A DNA stretch of 10,074 nucleotides from Lachnospiraceae bacterium (GTDB lineage Bacteria > Bacillota > Clostridia > Lachnospirales > Lachnospiraceae), in the NCBI GenBank assembly GCA_017651385.1, contig JAGCCY010000236.1, positions 1 to 10,074 of the forward strand. The letters run 5' to 3'. How positions within the stretch are numbered: the stretch's first letter is position 1; each line of letters starts with the position of its first letter. The notes under the pieces are model-generated. The model was given only the letters and a program-made list of their open reading frames with translations, ran no database searches and had not been told where the DNA came from. Below, one piece after another: positions 6,845 to 10,074 of this stretch. The position numbers were made by a program, and so were the translations under genes.

Positions 6845-9412
6845 TTAAAGACCGTTTTCCTCTACATAATTTTCAAATTGTTCCATAGACATGAGCACTG
6901 TCCTTGCTTTGGTGCCTTCTTCACCGGAAACAACACCTTCTTCGGCAAGTTTATCCATGATCCTTGCGGCTCTGTTAAAACCGATCCTGAACACTCTTTG
7001 AAGATTTCCTATGGATGCCTTGTTGTTTTGAATGATATATCTTGCGGCCTCGATAAATAAATCATCGTAGTCGCCCTGACCGCCGCCTCCGGAACTGCCC
7101 GAACCCGAAGATACGGCCGAGGACTCGATCTTATTGACTATATCATTACCGTATGCTTCAACGGAAGAAGCCTGAGGTTTTAAATAATCGACAACTTTGT
7201 TGACGTCGCCGTCAGAGACAAAGGCACCTTGCAATCTTACGGGCTTTTTAAGACCTTTGGGATAAAACAGCATATCACCTTTACCGAGTAATTCTTCCGC
7301 TCCGCTCATATCAAGTATTGTTCTTGAATCTACATTTGAAGAAACGGCAAAAGCGATACGGCTCGGCATATTGGCTTTTATAAGACCGGTTATTACGTCA
7401 ACGGAAGGTCTTTGCGTTGCTATGATAAGATGTATGCCGCAGGCTCTGGCAAGCTGGGCAAGACGGCAGATACTCTCTTCGACCTCGTTTTTGGCGACCA
7501 TGATAAGGTCGGCCAGCTCGTCGACTATGACTACGATCGTAGGAAGCTTTTTGTAAATTTCGCTCTTGCCTTCGGTTGCTTCTCTTTCGGCTACGGCTTT
7601 ATTGTACCCCTTCAAATCCCTGACATTCATGTCGGCAAATTTCTTATATCGTTCCATCATCTCGGTAACAGCCCAGTTAAGTGCTGCGGATGCTTTCTTT
7701 GGATCTGTCACGACAGGGATCAGAAGATGCGGTATTCCGTTATATACACTCAGTTCAACGACTTTGGGGTCGATCATTATCATCTTCACATCATCCGGAT
7801 GAGCTTTATAGATAAGACTCATGATGAGGGTGTTTATGCAGACCGATTTACCCGAACCCGTTGCTCCCGCGATAAGAAGATGCGGGAACTGGTCTATATC
7901 GTATAATATGACTTTGCCCGAAATATCTTTACCTACGGCAAATGTAAGCTTCGATTCGGCTTTTCTAAATTCCTGAGTCTCGATAAGATCTCTTAACAAT
8001 ACCGACTGATTTTCTTTATTTGGTATTTCTATTCCGACAGCGGCTTTTCCGGGGATAGGTGCTTCTATCCTGATATCAGATTTGGCAAGATTAAGCTTTA
8101 TATCGTCGGAAAGGCTTTTTATGCGGCTGACCTTTGTGCCAAGCTCGGGCAAAAGTTCAAAACGTGTTACCGTAGGGCCCTGGCTTATGGTATCCACTTT
8201 GGCTTTTACACCGAATATTTCAAGCGTTTCAATAAGTTTGCGGGCTGTTTCCCTTATGGTCTCCTCGCTGTCTCCGGCATTCTTCGAAGAATTCTTTGTA
8301 AGGAGATTTATCGGAGGGAATTCATATTTATGGGAAGAAGGCTGGGCTTTGATATTTAATCCTTCATCCTTTGAATTGTCCTTTGAAGGTCTGTTGTCAT
8401 CTATGGATCTTAACGGTGCGCGTTCGATCCGGTCTCTTGCCTTGATCTCTTTTTCGGGAGCGGGAACCTCTTCGGCCCTTTCTATCTTTATTTCATTGAT
8501 CTCGTCGCCCGGTGCTTTTTGACCGTAAAATGTACCCTTTACTTCATCGAAATCGTTTAATGTGATCTCGTGCATGTTTTCATTGGGCTTATTGGGTGCG
8601 GATTTGGGGATCAGTAAGGTATCTGTTGTAACTCCGCTTACTTTCTTGTTTTTCCTTAATACCTTTTCGTCTTCTTTGGATATCTTTTCAAGTTCTTTCT
8701 TTTCAAGATTCTCTTTTCTTATACGGTTTCTTTCTTCGTTGTCGAGCTTTCTTTTATTAAGCTCTTCTTTTCTTGAACTTAAGAACTCTTCTCTTGCAAT
8801 TTTGTTGTTTTCGGCATGCTCTCTTAAAAGATCCCTGGATTCATTGAACTTATTGACCACGGAATCTCTGCTTGCGATTATTATGCATATCAAAATAAGC
8901 AATGCGCTTACGATAACGGTTCCCCATACGCCGATATATTTAACGAGAAAATATGTGGCGCTTCCGGCTATGGCTCCGCCGCCTTTATGATTCCCCGAAG
9001 CGTGATCAAACAGTTCTTTAAAAGAATAGGATGTTAAATTCTTTGAAATGCCTCCGATCAGGTCAAATATATTGGCTGCGAACAGGAATAATAAGCCCAA
9101 TGCGATAACTCTGCTCTTAACATTGGACTCGCCTAAGTTTCTCATACCCACAAATATCATAAAAAACAGATACAACGGGAAGATGTATTGTAAAAAACCA
9201 AAGCAGCCGAACAAAAATCTCGAAACCGCATCTCCGACTTTTCCTATAAGATGAAAGTTGCAAAGGAATAAAAGAATGCAGATCGCGATCGAAAGTATAA
9301 AAGTAACTTCAAATTTTATACGATAATCGTTTTGAGATATCGTTCTTTTCTTCGCCGTGGTTTTCTTTTTTCTTGTCTGCGCACGTCTTGATGTGCTTTT
9401 TTTCTGTGGCAT
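6845..9412 (-). CDS. ftsK: FtsK/SpoIIIE-family DNA translocase
   Basis: An 855-residue membrane-anchored DNA pump that moves chromosome DNA through the closing division or sporulation septum. It has a basic N-terminus, four transmembrane segments (about 35-55, 64-90, 101-121, 147-180) and a long charged, coiled-coil-prone linker (about 186-360). The motor follows, with Walker A GATGSGKS (516-523), Walker B in IVVIVDELADL (627-637) and the family motif ATQRPSVDVITG (665-676). A Gly/Ser-rich hinge (about 766-780) leads to the winged-helix gamma domain (about 781-842), which reads the KOPS/SRS-type orienting sequences. The ATG at 9412 follows the upstream gene by 19 nt and has GGAG at 9422-9425. 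Sequence alone does not separate FtsK from SpoIIIE, and many clostridia carry one such gene serving both roles. Confidence 0.96.
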   Translation of the reverse strand: MPQKKSTSRRAQTRKKKTTAKKRTISQNDYRIKFEVTFILSIAICILLFLCNFHLIGKVGDAVSRFLFGCFGFLQYIFPLYLFFMIFVGMRNLGESNVKSRVIALGLLFLFAANIFDLIGGISKNLTSYSFKELFDHASGNHKGGGAIAGSATYFLVKYIGVWGTVIVSALLILICIIIASRDSVVNKFNESRDLLREHAENNKIAREEFLSSRKEELNKRKLDNEERNRIRKENLEKKELEKISKEDEKVLRKNKKVSGVTTDTLLIPKSAPNKPNENMHEITLNDFDEVKGTFYGQKAPGDEINEIKIERAEEVPAPEKEIKARDRIERAPLRSIDDNRPSKDNSKDEGLNIKAQPSSHKYEFPPINLLTKNSSKNAGDSEETIRETARKLIETLEIFGVKAKVDTISQGPTVTRFELLPELGTKVSRIKSLSDDIKLNLAKSDIRIEAPIPGKAAVGIEIPNKENQSVLLRDLIETQEFRKAESKLTFAVGKDISGKVILYDIDQFPHLLIAGATGSGKSVCINTLIMSLIYKAHPDDVKMIMIDPKVVELSVYNGIPHLLIPVVTDPKKASAALNWAVTEMMERYKKFADMNVRDLKGYNKAVAEREATEGKSEIYKKLPTIVVIVDELADLIMVAKNEVEESICRLAQLARACGIHLIIATQRPSVDVITGLIKANMPSRIAFAVSSNVDSRTILDMSGAEELLGKGDMLFYPKGLKKPVRLQGAFVSDGDVNKVVDYLKPQASSVEAYGNDIVNKIESSAVSSGSGSSGGGGQGDYDDLFIEAARYIIQNNKASIGNLQRVFRIGFNRAARIMDKLAEEGVVSGEEGTKARTVLMSMEQFENYVEENGL

Positions 9413-9431
9413 TTATCATTACTCCGATAAA

Positions 9432-10052
9432 TTAAATATCAAAATCATCATTTTCGCTTATATCAAGATCGAATTTCATCATTGATTCATCGGGTTCAAA
9501 CGAATATGATATTTCTTTTCTTACATGAGGTTTCGGAACCGGAAGCGGATTATCAAACAGTTTTACTTCTTTAACCTCTTTAACTTCCTCTTCTTCCTTA
9601 ACTTCTTCGGCTTCCGTATTTTCTGAAGCTTCTTCAGCTTTGATCTTTTCGGAATTATCCTGTTCTTTTACTGCTTCAGCTTCCTGAACCCGATCATTTA
9701 TTGAAGCTTCTTTTGAAACTTCAGCTTCCGAAACCTGATCATTTATTGAAGTTTCTTTTACAGTTTCAACCTTCGGAATCTGTGCTTCAGCCGAAACTTC
9801 TTTTACTGTATTTTCATCTGTTACATCGGCTTCGATCGCAACGGGTTTATTCTTTACGCTTTCTTTAAGCGCAAGCTCGGGATCGTAAACCGTGGATAAA
9901 AACATCTCATCAAGTCCCAGTCCTGCCAGTACGGAGAACAGTAAGGTCATTGTAAAATCGGAAGGCCATTTGTTTTCGCAATAGAGATAAAAAACCGATG
10001 AAAACAGCCAGATCAGCGATATCGTCGAAAGACGGTCGTGTTTTGTGAACAT
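9432..10052 (-). CDS. Membrane protein with charged 15-residue repeats, start uncertain
   Basis: Not recognised by name. From the ATG at 10052 it has 206 residues: two hydrophobic segments (about 8-25 and 34-52), then a long Glu/Lys-rich tail likely in the cytoplasm. The tail holds four imperfect 15-residue repeats (83-142; VKETSINDQVSEAEV is typical), a VKE-rich stretch (150-163) and a Pro-containing end (LFDNPLPVPKPHVRKE) closing in an acidic DDFDI. The reading frame stays open above the ATG to the right edge (LAAGVSF before Met1), so the true protein may begin outside the window. However, AGGAG about 8 nt before the ATG (10062-10066) makes 10052 a credible start. It precedes ftsK by 19 nt, which hints at an envelope or division setting, but no function can be assigned. 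Confidence 0.7.
   Translation of the reverse strand: MFTKHDRLSTISLIWLFSSVFYLYCENKWPSDFTMTLLFSVLAGLGLDEMFLSTVYDPELALKESVKNKPVAIEADVTDENTVKEVSAEAQIPKVETVKETSINDQVSEAEVSKEASINDRVQEAEAVKEQDNSEKIKAEEASENTEAEEVKEEEEVKEVKEVKLFDNPLPVPKPHVRKEISYSFEPDESMMKFDLDISENDDFDI
9627..9806 (-). repeat. Four tandem 45-nt (15-codon) repeats
   Basis: Codons 83-142 of the membrane protein form four in-phase units of exactly 15 codons, starting VKEVSAEA, VKETSIND, SKEASIND and VKEQDNSE. The middle two (9674-9718 and 9719-9763) are closest at DNA level, sharing a run around gatcatttattgaag. The outer two are diverged. This suggests expansion by unequal exchange or slippage. Confidence 0.75.
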
Positions 10053-10074
10053 GAACGAAACTCCTGCGGCCAGG

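Noticed and set aside
8562..8990. Plus-strand open frame of 142 codons opposite ftsK (and similar plus-strand frames throughout)
   Set aside because: They are mirror images of real minus-strand genes, rich in Ser/Phe/Leu where the true gene is Lys/Glu-rich. They lack convincing ribosome binding sites and recognisable domains.
1..10074. tRNA, rRNA, CRISPR array, insertion sequence, att site or replication origin
   Set aside because: Almost every base is within a minus-strand gene. I found no spaced direct repeats, terminal inverted repeats, transposase motifs or tRNA-like arms.

Overview
The window is one head-to-tail gene array, entirely on the minus strand, read from position 10074 down to 1. 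It suggests a low-to-moderate GC member of Clostridia, most likely Lachnospiraceae. The reasons are strong AGGAG-type ribosome binding sites, TAA as the stop of every gene whose end is visible, the paired PyrK-like/GltA-like flavoproteins typical of gut and rumen clostridia, and small zinc-ribbon membrane proteins of a style common in that family. The family assignment is inferred from recognition, not from a database search.

In transcription order the genes are: (1) an unrecognised membrane protein with a charged repeat-bearing tail (9432-10052, frame open to the right edge); (2) ftsK/spoIIIE, a DNA translocase (6845-9412); (3) fhs, formate-tetrahydrofolate ligase, with a TTG start (5152-6822); (4) folD, methylene-THF dehydrogenase/cyclohydrolase (4300-5139); (5) a zinc-ribbon, transmembrane, TPR, chitobiase-C-like protein whose frame is cut by an in-frame TGA at 3293 and again by a TAA at 2918 before its natural end at 2837; (6) an NfnA/PyrK-like FAD/NAD and [2Fe-2S] subunit (1935-2813); (7) a GltA/NfnB-like NADPH oxidoreductase (527-1909); (8) a second zinc-ribbon membrane protein running off the left edge (1-511). 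Gaps between genes are only about 5-25 nt once the full frame of gene 5 is used. Several ribosome binding sites overlap the preceding stop or lie directly beside it. I see no promoter, terminator, riboswitch, tRNA, CRISPR array or mobile element, so this looks like the interior of one long transcription unit.

Functionally, fhs and folD form the formate-to-methylene-THF branch of one-carbon metabolism, which consumes ATP and exchanges NADPH. The flavoprotein pair is best read as an NfnAB-type NADH-dependent ferredoxin:NADP+ oxidoreductase, which could supply that NADPH. The ftsK gene and the two zinc-ribbon membrane proteins have no obvious biochemical link to this.

The most unusual signal is gene 5. 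Its frame continues with clear homology (second chitobiase-like repeat, then a further domain) through two nonsense codons without any frameshift. This means recent decay, sequencing or assembly error, or, less likely, recoding. Most of the rest is ordinary housekeeping content.
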